From contig JAHBXD010000001.1 of assembly GCA_019636695.1 (NCBI GenBank), positions 117,661 through 181,660 on the forward strand: a stretch of 64,000 bases of DNA. Reading direction: 5' to 3'. A program made the position numbers and the translations under genes. This stretch comes from Phycisphaeraceae bacterium (lineage in GTDB: Bacteria; Planctomycetota; Phycisphaerae; Phycisphaerales; UBA1924). Below the pieces are notes generated by a model that did not search any database, had not been told where the DNA came from, and saw only the letters and a list, made by a program, of their open reading frames with translations. This document shows positions 17,839-26,397 of the stretch, piece by piece (positions within the stretch are counted from its first letter, which is position 1; every line of letters begins with the position of its first letter).

Positions 17839-18534
17839 ATGTGGTCGACGGTCGAACTGCTGGAAGCGATCGCGGCGGGTTTAGGCGAGCATGAGCGTGC
17901 GCTTGCGCGCGAGCAGGCGGTGTATGGGCTTGATGCGTTGAGTGAGGTGGAACTGCATCCGTTGATCGCTTCAAGCCTTGAGCGAAGCGGGTGGCAGGTT
18001 GTGCGTGAGTGCGTCTATCCGGGTGATGCGGAAGTGAAGCGGTCGGCGAGGGATCGGTGCGATCTTGTGCTTGCGCCTGAGGGTGCGAGCGGGGTGCGCG
18101 ACCCGGTGCGGGAGCGTCAGTTGAGCGAGGGGACGTTGTTTGCCGAGTGCCCGATCCGGGGCGAAGAGGCCGATGCGGAAGATGCATACTGGCTTGAAGT
18201 GAAGACCGTGGGGCAATGGGGGCTGACGCACGGTGTGTGTTGCGCGAATGCGGGGTATGCCGCGGAGTTGCGCGGATTGGTTGAGGATCTGGGGAAACTC
18301 GGGCGAGATCCGGTGATTCGATTCGGTGGGGTGCTGGTGGTGTTGTTTACGGAGACGGAGGCGGCAGGGGCGCACGATCTGGATGTGGTGGTGCATCAGG
18401 CGCTGGATCGCGGACTTCCGGCGGGTGTGCCGGAGCGGTCGGGATTTGCGATGACGGATCGATTGGGCAACGCCTGGTGCACGGTGGCGATTGTGCCGGC
18501 ACGATGCACGCGATGGATGGAGCGGCTGGGGTGA
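17839..18534 (+). CDS. Hypothetical protein with PD-(D/E)XK nuclease-like motif
   Basis: Family not recognised. 231 aa from ATG 17839. An N-terminal helix region contains ELHPLIASSLERSGWQVVRE, followed by CDLVLAPEG and, after a variable stretch, YWLEVKTVGQW. The order Glu-helix, D-x-V-L, then E-x-K on a hydrophobic strand is the layout of PD-(D/E)XK endonuclease-like folds. It could be a DNA repair or defence nuclease, or a nuclease-fold protein of other use. It stands alone between a hypothetical membrane protein and the convergent lpxB. Its 3' end is next to the GAGACGGA array copy 2. Confidence 0.6.
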   Translation: MWSTVELLEAIAAGLGEHERALAREQAVYGLDALSEVELHPLIASSLERSGWQVVRECVYPGDAEVKRSARDRCDLVLAPEGASGVRDPVRERQLSEGTLFAECPIRGEEADAEDAYWLEVKTVGQWGLTHGVCCANAGYAAELRGLVEDLGKLGRDPVIRFGGVLVVLFTETEAAGAHDLDVVVHQALDRGLPAGVPERSGFAMTDRLGNAWCTVAIVPARCTRWMERLG

Positions 18535-18547
18535 GGGGGGAGGGGAA

Positions 18548-18595
18548 GAGACGGAGAGACGGAGAGACGGAGAGACGGAGAGACGGAGAGACGGA
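18548..18595 (+). repeat. GAGACGGA tandem array, copy 2
   Basis: Six perfect consecutive copies of the 8-bp unit GAGACGGA between the ends of the nuclease-like gene and convergent lpxB, 10 bp after the lpxB stop. Same unit and same orientation as the array at 13393-13424. Confidence 0.95.
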
Positions 18596-18605
18596 GAGAA
18601 GTGGC

Positions 18606-19796
18606 TCAGGCTTCGGGGGATGGGGGTTGGAGGCCGCAGACGCGGGCGATGGCGTCGGCGGCGGACTCGGCGGCATTGCGGCCCAGGAACATTTCGGTCA
18701 CGCGCTGCAGTTCCTGACGTTGGGCATCGGCCTTCGCGGGGTCGTTAAGGAGTGTCCGAGCGGCTTCGACGATGGGGTGGTGGTCACCGAAATGGGGGAT
18801 GAGTTCGGTGGCGATTTCGCGACCGGCGATGAGGTTGGGCAGGGCAAAGAACTCGGTGTCGATGACCCACCAGCCGACAAGCCCATAGGCGACGGGGTTC
18901 GACTTGTACACGATGACCATGGGCTTGTGCTGCTTGGCGACCTGAAGCGTGACGGTGCCGCTGACCACGAGGGCGAGATCGCACCAGGCGATGGCGGCGT
19001 CGGTCGAGCCGGAGACGACGCTGAGGCGGTCGGGCCAGGCGCCTGCGTGCTCGGCGGCGAGTTCGCGGATGCGGGCTTCGACCTGGGGTGAGGTGACCGC
19101 GATGAGGCCCTGAGCCTGCGGGTGTTCGCGGGCGAGTTCAACAAAGGCATCGAGCAGCAGAGGGAAATTCTTGCCGATCTCGGCCGGGCGCGAGCCGGGC
19201 AAGAGGAGCAGGCGCGGAGAACCCTCGGGAATGTGTGCCGTCTCGGCGGCGAGCGCTTCGGCATCGACGGGGTGGTCAAAGAGCGGATGACCGACAAACT
19301 CGGCGGGAATGTCACGAGCGCGGAACCAGGCTTCTTCGAACGGCAGAAGGCACAGAACGCGGTCGGTCAAACGACGAAGCTTGCGGGCGCGCCACGAGCC
19401 CCAGGCCCAGAGTTGCGGCGCCACGAGGTGCACGATGCGCGCGCCGCGGGCACGCGTGAGGCGGCAGACGGGGAAGTTCGCGGCGGGTGAATCGACGGGA
19501 ATGTGCACCGTGATACGGTGGGTGGTGAGCCACTGGCGGATACGGGCGTTGATGGCGCGGTGCTCATGGATTTTTTTGAGTCCGGGGACACCCATGACGG
19601 CGTCATCGCCGGTTTTTTCGACGAGTTCGGCTCCGGCGGCCTGCATCTTGGGGCCGCCCCAGGCATAGATGGCGAGGTCGGGGTAGCGGGCGCGCAGGGC
19701 GGCGATGACCGCGGAGGCGTGGTCGTCGCCGCTGGGTTCGAAGGCCGTGAAGAGAAGGGCCGGTTCGGGGGTCAGGATGGAACGGTGCTCGGCCAC
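18606..19796 (-). CDS. lpxB: Lipid-A-disaccharide synthase
   Basis: GT19 glycosyltransferase joining UDP-diacylglucosamine and lipid X in lipid A synthesis, acting at the inner membrane. 396 aa, usual length. Recognisable blocks are FEPSGDDHA (family GEASGD region), WGGPKMQAAGAELVE, APQLWAWGSWRARKL, CLLPFEEAWF, EFVGHPLFD, LLLPGSRPAEIGKNFPLLL and ALVVSGTVTLQVA. It shows that the organism has a lipid A outer membrane, consistent with planctomycetes. It lies 69 bp downstream of the response-regulator gene on the same strand and could share its transcript. Confidence 0.92.
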   Translation of the reverse strand: MAEHRSILTPEPALLFTAFEPSGDDHASAVIAALRARYPDLAIYAWGGPKMQAAGAELVEKTGDDAVMGVPGLKKIHEHRAINARIRQWLTTHRITVHIPVDSPAANFPVCRLTRARGARIVHLVAPQLWAWGSWRARKLRRLTDRVLCLLPFEEAWFRARDIPAEFVGHPLFDHPVDAEALAAETAHIPEGSPRLLLLPGSRPAEIGKNFPLLLDAFVELAREHPQAQGLIAVTSPQVEARIRELAAEHAGAWPDRLSVVSGSTDAAIAWCDLALVVSGTVTLQVAKQHKPMVIVYKSNPVAYGLVGWWVIDTEFFALPNLIAGREIATELIPHFGDHHPIVEAARTLLNDPAKADAQRQELQRVTEMFLGRNAAESAADAIARVCGLQPPSPEA

Positions 19797-19865
19797 GGGC
19801 TGAGAGTCAAGGGGAGCGGGGGCGTGCAGTCAACCCTGCGATGATTTCGGGGTATCGGCGGAAGG

Positions 19866-20507
19866 TCAGAAGCCGGCGGCATCGAGCCAGGTTGAGGGTT
19901 TTTGGTCGAGGGCGAGTGCGATGGAAACAAGGGATTCGAGGCTGGGCAGGTGGGCCCCGCGTTCGATGCTGGAGAGTTGGCTCACGCTGACGTCGGAGCG
20001 TTCGGAGAGGTCTTTGAGCGTCCAGCCGCGTTCAGTGCGTGCGAGGCGAATGTGACGGCCGAGGTCGACGCGAAGGCGGTCTTGCGGCCGGGCGCCGAGG
20101 CCGAAGGCTTCGGAGGCCTGGGCGAGTGAGCGTCGGAGTTCATCGACGGAAAAGGGTTTGGCGAGGTAGTCGAAGACATCTTTCTTGAAGGTCTGGCGCA
20201 TCGAGTCGAGCGAGGGATAGCCGGTGACGACGATGACGCACATTCTGGGCCAGCGAAGGCGGATTTGTTCAAGCACGGCCTCGCCGGAATGCCGACCCAT
20301 TTTGATATCGAGCAGAACAACATCGGGGGGATGGTCAAGCACGGCCTGAAAAAACTCGTCCGGGTCGGCGACGGTGCGGACCTCGTGCCCCTCGTGTTCG
20401 AGGGTTTCGCGGATGTACTCGCGGAAATCGGGGTCATCATCGAGGGCGATGATGGAGAGGGGCGGTGCGGGCGTTTGGGTGGGTTCAGGCATCCGTGGCG
20501 TGTCCAT
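19866..20507 (-). CDS. Response regulator with receiver domain and XRE-type helix-turn-helix
   Basis: 213 aa. The receiver domain (about 17-135) has the acidic pocket LDDDPDF, the phospho-acceptor Asp67 in VVLLDIKMG, Thr in VTGYP, and Lys in YLAKPFS. The C-terminus (about 150-210) is a Cro/C1-type HTH: IRLARTERGWTLKDLSERSDVSVSQLSSIERG. This pairing is less common than OmpR, NarL or NtrC outputs. It overlaps the end of the histidine kinase gene by about 23 bp (ATG 20507; alternative 20492), so the two form a two-component operon. Target genes are unknown. Confidence 0.88.
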   Translation of the reverse strand: MDTPRMPEPTQTPAPPLSIIALDDDPDFREYIRETLEHEGHEVRTVADPDEFFQAVLDHPPDVVLLDIKMGRHSGEAVLEQIRLRWPRMCVIVVTGYPSLDSMRQTFKKDVFDYLAKPFSVDELRRSLAQASEAFGLGARPQDRLRVDLGRHIRLARTERGWTLKDLSERSDVSVSQLSSIERGAHLPSLESLVSIALALDQKPSTWLDAAGF

Positions 20508-22053
20508 CGCGCTGGGGGTGCGGCTGGGGGATGAGGGTGTCGGCCGGCAGGAGTATTTCGAAGGTCGCCCCCTGTCGGTCGGCGTGGTTATGCGCCAGCA
20601 TAACGCCGCCGTGCTCGCGGACGATGCCCTCGGCGACGGCGAGGCCGAGGCCTGTGCCTCGGGCGTCAAGGCGGGTGCTGACGAAGGGTTCAAAGAGACG
20701 GGCAAGGACCTCGGGCGCAAGGCCGGGGCCGTTGTCGGTGATTGTGATCTGAAGCCAGGCTTCGCCATCGCGCTCAATAGAGGCGGCACGGACCTCGACC
20801 AGCCCTTGGGGTGCATTGGGGGAATGGGGGCGTTCGTCGATGGCATCGACGGCGTTGCGGATGAGATTGACAAGCACCTGGACCATACGGTCGCCGTCGC
20901 ACAGGGCGGTGAGATCGACCGGGACAAGATTGACGATGCGCGTATCGCGGGCTTCGCGGTCGAGCCTGACAAGGGTGACGGCTTCTTCAACGAGGGAGTG
21001 CAGTGCGGTCTGTCGGCATGTTGGGGGGCGGGCGCGGGCAAAATCGAGCAGGCCTTCACTGAGTCGTTCGAGCCGGGCGACGACGCGGAGCATGAGGGCG
21101 GCCTGTTCCGGTGAGAGACCAGCGCGCGGATCGGCATTGAGGCGTTCTGCAAGCCCCTTGATGACGGCCAGGGGCGTATTGAGTTCGTGGGCCAGGCCCG
21201 CGGACATCATGCCGAGGCTGACGAGGCGGTCGGCATCGGCAAGGTTCTGGCGGGCGCGCTCGAGCACGTTGTTCTTGACGGCGAGGTCACTCGCGGCGGC
21301 TTCGAGGCGTTCGAGGGCGTCGGCAAGTGCTTTGCCCTGGCCGCGGAGCTTGGTGATCGATTCGTTGCGGGAGCGCATGATTTCACCGAGTTCGTCGGCG
21401 GGCATGGCGCGGTCAGGGATAAGTTCTTCGTCGGAGCGTCCTTGTTGGACGGCTTGATCGGCAAGGAGAATCTGCCTGATCGGCCGGTAGACGTGGCGCG
21501 GGAGGACGAGTGCTTCAAGCGCGAGGGCGACAAGGGCATAGACCCCCAGGAGCGCGGCGACGAGCAGGGCATACAGCCGCCAGACTGCTTTGCGGGCTTC
21601 CGGAATGGTGGCTTCGGCGAGGGCGAAGATTTCGGGACGGGACTCATCAGGGGGGAGGTAGATGGCGGCCCGACCGGAGGAGGGGGTTCGGGCGATCTCG
21701 AGCGGGCGAGAAGGAAGTGCGCGGAGCCGTTTTTCGTCGGCGGGGGTCAGGCCGAGGGATTCAGGATCGCCATGGCGTACGGCGGCGCCCTCGGGTGGGC
21801 GCCAGGGATAGGCGCTGGCGTTCTCCGCCGCAGTGGCGTTGGCGAAGATTTCGAGAAGGAGAATGGCTTCAGTGGCTTCGGCTCGCGCGACGACATGGCC
21901 GATCGCGGGTCGAAGGATGACCCAGAGCATGCAGGCAAGGACGAGGGAGAAGGCCGTATGGAGGACGATGAGTTTCTTGCGGATGCGAAGACGAGCGAGC
22001 AGGCCGCGTGCGCGGTCGGCGTGCGGTTGTCGGGCATTTGGGGTAGTGGCCAC
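20485..22053 (-). CDS. Membrane-bound sensor histidine kinase
   Basis: About 522 aa from the GTG at 22053. Two transmembrane segments (KLIVLHTAFSLVLACMLWVI and WRLYALLVAALLGVYALVAL) flank a periplasmic sensor of about 130 residues. A HAMP-like linker, a coiled coil and the dimerisation box SAGLAHELNTPLAVIKG (phospho-His) follow. The ATPase domain shows the N-box LVNLIRNAVDAI, the G1 box DNGPGLAP and GTGLGLAVAEGI. This is an NtrB-like class. An in-frame ATG at 22110 exists but would leave only 2 bp to the divergent DUF433 gene, so the GTG start is preferred. It is partnered with the overlapping response-regulator gene. Confidence 0.88.
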   Translation of the reverse strand: MATTPNARQPHADRARGLLARLRIRKKLIVLHTAFSLVLACMLWVILRPAIGHVVARAEATEAILLLEIFANATAAENASAYPWRPPEGAAVRHGDPESLGLTPADEKRLRALPSRPLEIARTPSSGRAAIYLPPDESRPEIFALAEATIPEARKAVWRLYALLVAALLGVYALVALALEALVLPRHVYRPIRQILLADQAVQQGRSDEELIPDRAMPADELGEIMRSRNESITKLRGQGKALADALERLEAAASDLAVKNNVLERARQNLADADRLVSLGMMSAGLAHELNTPLAVIKGLAERLNADPRAGLSPEQAALMLRVVARLERLSEGLLDFARARPPTCRQTALHSLVEEAVTLVRLDREARDTRIVNLVPVDLTALCDGDRMVQVLVNLIRNAVDAIDERPHSPNAPQGLVEVRAASIERDGEAWLQITITDNGPGLAPEVLARLFEPFVSTRLDARGTGLGLAVAEGIVREHGGVMLAHNHADRQGATFEILLPADTLIPQPHPQRDGHATDA

Positions 22054-22112
22054 GTGGGTGTTCCGGATGCACGAAGGCGGGCCGCAATAACCGCAGACGA
22101 TATACTTCAACC

Positions 22113-22337
22113 ATGGACTACACGAAGATCATCACCATGGAGCCGGATAAGCGGGGCGGCAAGCCATGCATCCGCGGGCTACGGATCGCCGTGTACGATG
22201 TGCTCGATTATCTTGCTTCGGGCATGAGCATCGCCGAAATCCTTGCGGATTTTCCGGAACTTACGGACGAAGACATTCGCGCATGCCTGGCTTTCGCGGC
22301 CGACCGTGAGCGCCGGCTGATGAGCCGGTCGGCGTGA
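22113..22337 (+). CDS. DUF433-family antitoxin-like protein
   Basis: 74 aa. It is a clear DUF433 protein: MEPDKRGGKPCIRGLRIAVY, then LASGMSIAEILADFPELTDEDIRA. The family has a winged-helix/HTH-like fold and is usually the antitoxin partner of a PIN-like protein. The stop overlaps the GTG start of the following DUF5615-type gene (GTGA), giving translational coupling. Autoregulation is expected for such modules but no operator was identified. Confidence 0.88.
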   Translation: MDYTKIITMEPDKRGGKPCIRGLRIAVYDVLDYLASGMSIAEILADFPELTDEDIRACLAFAADRERRLMSRSA

Positions 22338-22666
22338 GCTTGCTCTTCGACCAGAACCTGTCGCGGCGACTGCCCTCCATGCTGGGCGACATCTACCCAG
22401 CATCTCGGCATGTCAGCGAATTCGGTTTGGATGCGGCCGATGACACGGCGATCTGGATTTTTGCGCGTCGGGAAGCACTTGCGATTCTTTCGAAGGACGA
22501 CGATTTCCGTCAGCGGAGCCTTTTGTACGGTCAACCACCCAAAGCCATCGGCGTTCGACTGGGGAATTGCTCGACTGCGGAAATCGCTCGGCTGCTTCGC
22601 TCTGAATGTGAGGCCGTTCGACGATTTCTACGTGATGACACCGTTTCTTTTCTCGCGTTGCCGTAG
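22334..22666 (+). CDS. DUF5615-like PIN-related toxin candidate
   Basis: 110 aa beginning with GTG (22334). It carries the DUF5615/Mut7-C-like blocks LLFDQNLSRRLP, SRHVSEFGLDAADDTAIWIFARRE and ILSKDDDFRQRS. The acidic residues (Asp6 and the DDD) are the probable metal-binding nuclease site. It is coupled to the DUF433 gene and makes a type II toxin-antitoxin-like module. RNase activity is inferred from family fold, not shown. Confidence 0.85.
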   Translation: MSLLFDQNLSRRLPSMLGDIYPASRHVSEFGLDAADDTAIWIFARREALAILSKDDDFRQRSLLYGQPPKAIGVRLGNCSTAEIARLLRSECEAVRRFLRDDTVSFLALP

Positions 22667-22681
22667 GAGTCGCTCGTACTC

Positions 22682-23170
22682 ATGGCCAGGAGTGATCGAA
22701 CACGATCGCAAACTCCAGAACCACACTACTGGATCGCCTTCCTGCTGCTTCTGTGCTTCGGAATCGCATCCGCGCTGATCTACGGTATTGGTGATGCCAT
22801 TGCCCTCCAGATCGGCGGATTGCTCTTTGTCTGCCTGGGAACACCGATGGCCGCTCTCTTGGCGTTCGCGTTCAAGCGATGCACCCGCGTGCTTGCGATC
22901 ACCTTGATGGCGGGCGGCGCAATATTGACAGGATTGCGGCAAGTGGACAGTCTGCCCAATCCGGTGGTCTATTTACCGATGGTGATGCTCGGCTTGGGTG
23001 CTGTTGCGTTGGCAGCAGCCTGTCTGCGTTGGGAAACCGCCCGCACGCGGCCTGTCTGCCTCAGGTGTGGATATTCAAAAGAGGGGCTTGAAGGCATCGA
23101 GAGCTGTCCGGAATGCGGCGAGCGTCTGCCTTGGAACCTGTACAGGCCGATTCGGGATGACGCAGACTGA
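22682..23170 (+). CDS. Four-helix membrane protein with C-terminal zinc ribbon
   Basis: 162 aa. Four hydrophobic segments (about 17-37, 42-64, 69-88, 95-118) are followed by a cytoplasmic zinc ribbon: VCLRCGYSKEGLEG...CPECGERLP, with four Cys in two CxxC pairs. This architecture is frequent in Phycisphaerae and other planctomycetes and has no assigned function. It starts 15 bp after the toxin-like gene, with AGGAG about 14 bases before the ATG. Confidence 0.75.
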   Translation: MARSDRTRSQTPEPHYWIAFLLLLCFGIASALIYGIGDAIALQIGGLLFVCLGTPMAALLAFAFKRCTRVLAITLMAGGAILTGLRQVDSLPNPVVYLPMVMLGLGAVALAAACLRWETARTRPVCLRCGYSKEGLEGIESCPECGERLPWNLYRPIRDDAD

Positions 23171-23252
23171 GTTCCCAGTCCGGGAAAGTCCTTCGTACAT
23201 CCACGTCTCCTTGCTCCGTGACATTGGTGCACGCGCCGAGATGCGCTCACGG

Positions 23253-24302
23253 TCATCTTGCGGCCCGAGCACTGACCGTCAGCGGTACGGCCCCGTACAT
23301 CTCCGCCGTGATGACCGGTGCACTCACGCGGATCCGCCGCGATTCGGGGTCGATCCCCTGTCCGCGCATCACCTTGCGAAGTTCACCCGGCAGGTTGAAC
23401 TCGACATCTTCCTCAAAGACGTTTCGGGTTTCGAGCGTGCCCCCGAAGCGATCGAGCAGCGTGCGGCAGACCGCGGCGACGAGGTCTTCGGGGGCGCTTG
23501 CGCCTGCGGTCACCATGACGGTTTCACGCCCATCGGGGGTGAACCAGGCCCAATCGAGATCGTGGGCGTCGTCGATGAGGCGTGCCTGCGTGCCCACGTT
23601 GCGGGCGATTTCGGTCAGGCGGACGCTGTTGCTTGAGTTCCGCGAGCCGACGACGAGGACAAGATCGCATTCGGGGGCGACCTGCCGCACGGCGTGCTGG
23701 CGGTTGGTGGTGGCGTAGCAGATGTCTTCAGTCGGAGGGGCCTTGATGGCGGGGAAGGCCCGGCGCAGGGCCTGGATGATGATGTCGGCGTCGTCGGTGC
23801 TCAGGGTGGTCTGGGTGAGGTAGACCAGGCGGTGGGGGTCGCGGATGCTGAGGGCGGGGATGTCATCAGGTGATTCGACGACCTGCACGGCGTCGGGGGC
23901 TTCGCCCCGGGTGCCGATGACTTCCTGATGGTCGGCATGGCCGACAAGCAGGATCTGGTATCCCTGACGTGCGTAGCGGATGCACTCGGAGTGGACCTTG
24001 GTGACCAGGGGGCAGGTGGCGTCTATGGCGAGCAGGTCGCGGCGGCGGGCCTGTTCGCGAACAGCAGGGCTGACGCCGTGGGCGCTGAAGATCACGATGC
24101 CTCGGGCGGGAACGTCGTCGAGATTTTCGACAAAGGTCACGCCGCGGTCGCGAAAACGGCCGACGACGTGCTTGTTATGCACGATTTCGTGGTAGACGTA
24201 GATGGTCTCGTCGGGAAACAGGCGAAGCACCTGATCGACGACGTCAATCGCCATGCGGACGCCGGCGCAGAAGCCTCTCGGATTGGCCAGGAGGAGTCGC
24301 AC
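23253..24302 (-). CDS. ispH: 4-hydroxy-3-methylbut-2-enyl diphosphate reductase
   Basis: Last step of the MEP isoprenoid pathway: a 4Fe-4S enzyme making IPP and DMAPP from HMBPP. 349 aa. The three cluster cysteines are visible at NPRGFCAGVRMA (Cys12), DATCPLVTKVH (about Cys95) and APECDLVLVVGSRNSSNS (about Cys195). HNKHVV, the EIVH region and FSAHGV are other family blocks. It is a single minus-strand gene between convergent and divergent neighbours. Confidence 0.96.
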   Translation of the reverse strand: MRLLLANPRGFCAGVRMAIDVVDQVLRLFPDETIYVYHEIVHNKHVVGRFRDRGVTFVENLDDVPARGIVIFSAHGVSPAVREQARRRDLLAIDATCPLVTKVHSECIRYARQGYQILLVGHADHQEVIGTRGEAPDAVQVVESPDDIPALSIRDPHRLVYLTQTTLSTDDADIIIQALRRAFPAIKAPPTEDICYATTNRQHAVRQVAPECDLVLVVGSRNSSNSVRLTEIARNVGTQARLIDDAHDLDWAWFTPDGRETVMVTAGASAPEDLVAAVCRTLLDRFGGTLETRNVFEEDVEFNLPGELRKVMRGQGIDPESRRIRVSAPVITAEMYGAVPLTVSARAAR

Positions 24303-24368
24303 TGGGGGATGGTAGGGCGGCCGCGGGGCGAGTTTGCCTACGCTCAGGCAAGTGTGCGGAGGTGCGGC

Positions 24369-25433
24369 ATGCGTGTACTCCTAGTGTTGTGGCTGGTGAT
24401 GTTCGTGTCGGTGCGGTCGGTCGGGCAGCCCCCGGCGCCGGCGGTGCTCAGCGAGCTGGAACTCAAGTATTTCATGCGGTTCGGTGAGCGCGAAGCGCGG
24501 CCGAAAGCACCCGACGTGGTGCGGATCGCGACATATAACCTCGAGAACCTGTTCGATGACGTGGATGACCCGGCGTTGACGGGTCGATTCGAGGACGCGG
24601 AGATGGCCACGCCGCCGGAGCGCCTGGTTGAACTGGCCAAGGCGATCAGGATGGTCGATGCGGACATTCTGGCGGTGCAGGAGATCGAGAATCTCGAAGT
24701 GCTGACGTGGTTCCGCGACACCTATCTTGAGGGGTTGGGTTATGACCATATCGCCTCGATCGACGCGGGGGATGCCCGGGGAATCGAGCAGTCGGTGCTC
24801 AGCCGCTTTCCGATCGTGCACGTGCAGAACTGGGTGAAAGAGCCGCTGGGAGGCGTGCACCCGGAGAAATGGGGCCGGTCGGACAACTGGTACGCCGGAC
24901 AGCCGATCACGTTCCACCGATCGCCGCTGCGTGTCGATGTGCGTGTGCCGGCAGGAGCACGCGGCAACGATGCGCCCTATGCGTTGACGTTGTTCGTGGT
25001 GCACCAGAAATCCGGACGCGAGGGCGATTACTGGCGCGAGGCGGAAGCGCGCGGGCTGGTCAAGATTCTTGAAGAACTGGCCGCGAAGGAGCCGGAGCGG
25101 AACATTCTCATCTTGGGCGATTTCAACGCCGAGCGCGACGCCCGAAGCGTGCAGATGTATTTTGCCGCGGGGTATACCGATCTCTTCGAAGGCGTGCCTT
25201 CGTCGAGCCGGATCATGTCGCACGAGTCGGATCGGCGGATCGACATGATTCTGTTCAATAAGGCGATTCGGCCGGAACTGGTGCTCGAATCGCGGTTCGT
25301 GCTCGGCACCCCCGCACGGTTGCGCGAAATGTCGTGGCGAGATCCGCCTCCGCCGGGATATGCCTCGGACCATTATCCCGTGGTGGTTGACCTGCGACCG
25401 GTCGAGGGTGGGGGCGCGCCGACGGCGAAGTGA
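24369..25433 (+). CDS. Secreted endonuclease/exonuclease/phosphatase-family protein
   Basis: 354 aa with an N-terminal signal peptide (LLVLWLVMFVSVRSVGQ). EEP fold blocks are VRIATYNLENLFDD, ILAVQEIENLEVL (metal Glu), LTLFVVHQKS, ILILGDFNAERD (catalytic DxN) and YASDHYPVVVDL (final Asp-His). Substrates could be extracellular DNA/RNA or phosphoesters. It diverges from ispH with a 66-bp gap. A second EEP protein, a lipoprotein, is present at 58883. Confidence 0.85.
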   Translation: MRVLLVLWLVMFVSVRSVGQPPAPAVLSELELKYFMRFGEREARPKAPDVVRIATYNLENLFDDVDDPALTGRFEDAEMATPPERLVELAKAIRMVDADILAVQEIENLEVLTWFRDTYLEGLGYDHIASIDAGDARGIEQSVLSRFPIVHVQNWVKEPLGGVHPEKWGRSDNWYAGQPITFHRSPLRVDVRVPAGARGNDAPYALTLFVVHQKSGREGDYWREAEARGLVKILEELAAKEPERNILILGDFNAERDARSVQMYFAAGYTDLFEGVPSSSRIMSHESDRRIDMILFNKAIRPELVLESRFVLGTPARLREMSWRDPPPPGYASDHYPVVVDLRPVEGGGAPTAK

Positions 25434-25520
25434 TGGGAAGTTCGTGCGGCGGCGGGTATGACGGGCCGAGCCGGTCGCTGTCGTGGCGCGTCGAGTGCAT
25501 CCGAGCAGCAGATACCACAC

Positions 25521-25558
25521 AAAAAGGGCAACGGCCGACCCGATGGGCCGACCGTTGC
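25521..25558 (-). terminator. Intrinsic terminator after PEP-CTERM gene
   Basis: A 14-bp stem (25558-25545 with 25541-25528), including two wobble-type positions, with a 3-base loop is followed on the minus strand by CC and five U residues (25525-25521). It lies 27 bp after the stop of the PEP-CTERM gene at 25585. Confidence 0.85.
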
Positions 25559-25584
25559 GGAATTGGGTCAGGAACTGGGAGCGA

Positions 25585-26397
25585 TCAGGCGCGACGCCGG
25601 CGCGAGGCCGCCAGCCCGGCAAAGCCGAGCAGGGCGACAGCGCCCGGAGCGGGCACGATCAGCTTGTCTTTCGAGATGAGGTAGGAGCCGCCCGGCACGA
25701 GCGTGAAGTTCCACTGGAAGGCCCAGGCGACATCCCCGAAGACCGGACCCGGGTCATCGCTGAGGGTTGTGGGCAGCCCATCGAAGAAGAGGGAGATGAT
25801 GTCGGGCCAATTCTTGATGTCGAAGTGCGAGGGCGCGGGAGTGACGACAGTCTCGGTGACGGTTACGCCCGAGGTCGTGTCGCTCTGCTGCGCGACGCGG
25901 CCGTTGAGGATTTCGCCGAAATCGCTTCCGGCGGTGCCAGCAAGGTCAAAGTCGACATACTGGAAGAACGAGACGTCGATCGCCTGCTGCCCGCGATTGC
26001 GGATGGTGATCTGCTCGGCGAGGTCGGCCGTGCGAGAGCCGGGTGTGCCTCCGGAAAGGCCGTAGCGGAACTCGAACTCAAGGCCGGTAGCGGCGTCAAA
26101 GTAGAGCGTGGTGAGCACATCGGGCCGCGGGTCGGAGAAGGGGTTGGTGTCGACGACGTGATGGCCCATCAGCGCGGTCGTGGTCACGCTGCGCTCGTCC
26201 ATCATGCCGCCGGCGCGGAAGTAAAAGTCTTGATTGAAGAGATGGTCGACGCCGTCGACGAACCAGTTGTACTGGCCGCCGCCGGAGAGGTCGAAATCGG
26301 CCTCACTGTTGCCATCGGCGAGTGTGACTAACGGTTGTGCCGTCGCCATGCCGGTAAAGAGCGCTCCGGCTGCGCTTGCCAACAGGAATTTTCGCAT
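25585..26397 (-). CDS. PEP-CTERM sorting domain protein
   Basis: 270-aa exported protein. It has a signal peptide (LLASAAGALFTGMATAQ), a beta-rich domain with FDLSGGGQYNWFVDGVDHL and LAEQITIRNRGQQAIDVSF, and the C-terminal sorting tail VPAPGAVALLGFAGLAASRRRRA. The tail should be recognised by an exosortase-like system in the inner membrane. AGGAG lies about 10 bases before the ATG, and the gene has its own intrinsic terminator, so it is monocistronic. The passenger domain is not recognised beyond the sorting tail. Confidence 0.85.
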   Translation of the reverse strand: MRKFLLASAAGALFTGMATAQPLVTLADGNSEADFDLSGGGQYNWFVDGVDHLFNQDFYFRAGGMMDERSVTTTALMGHHVVDTNPFSDPRPDVLTTLYFDAATGLEFEFRYGLSGGTPGSRTADLAEQITIRNRGQQAIDVSFFQYVDFDLAGTAGSDFGEILNGRVAQQSDTTSGVTVTETVVTPAPSHFDIKNWPDIISLFFDGLPTTLSDDPGPVFGDVAWAFQWNFTLVPGGSYLISKDKLIVPAPGAVALLGFAGLAASRRRRA

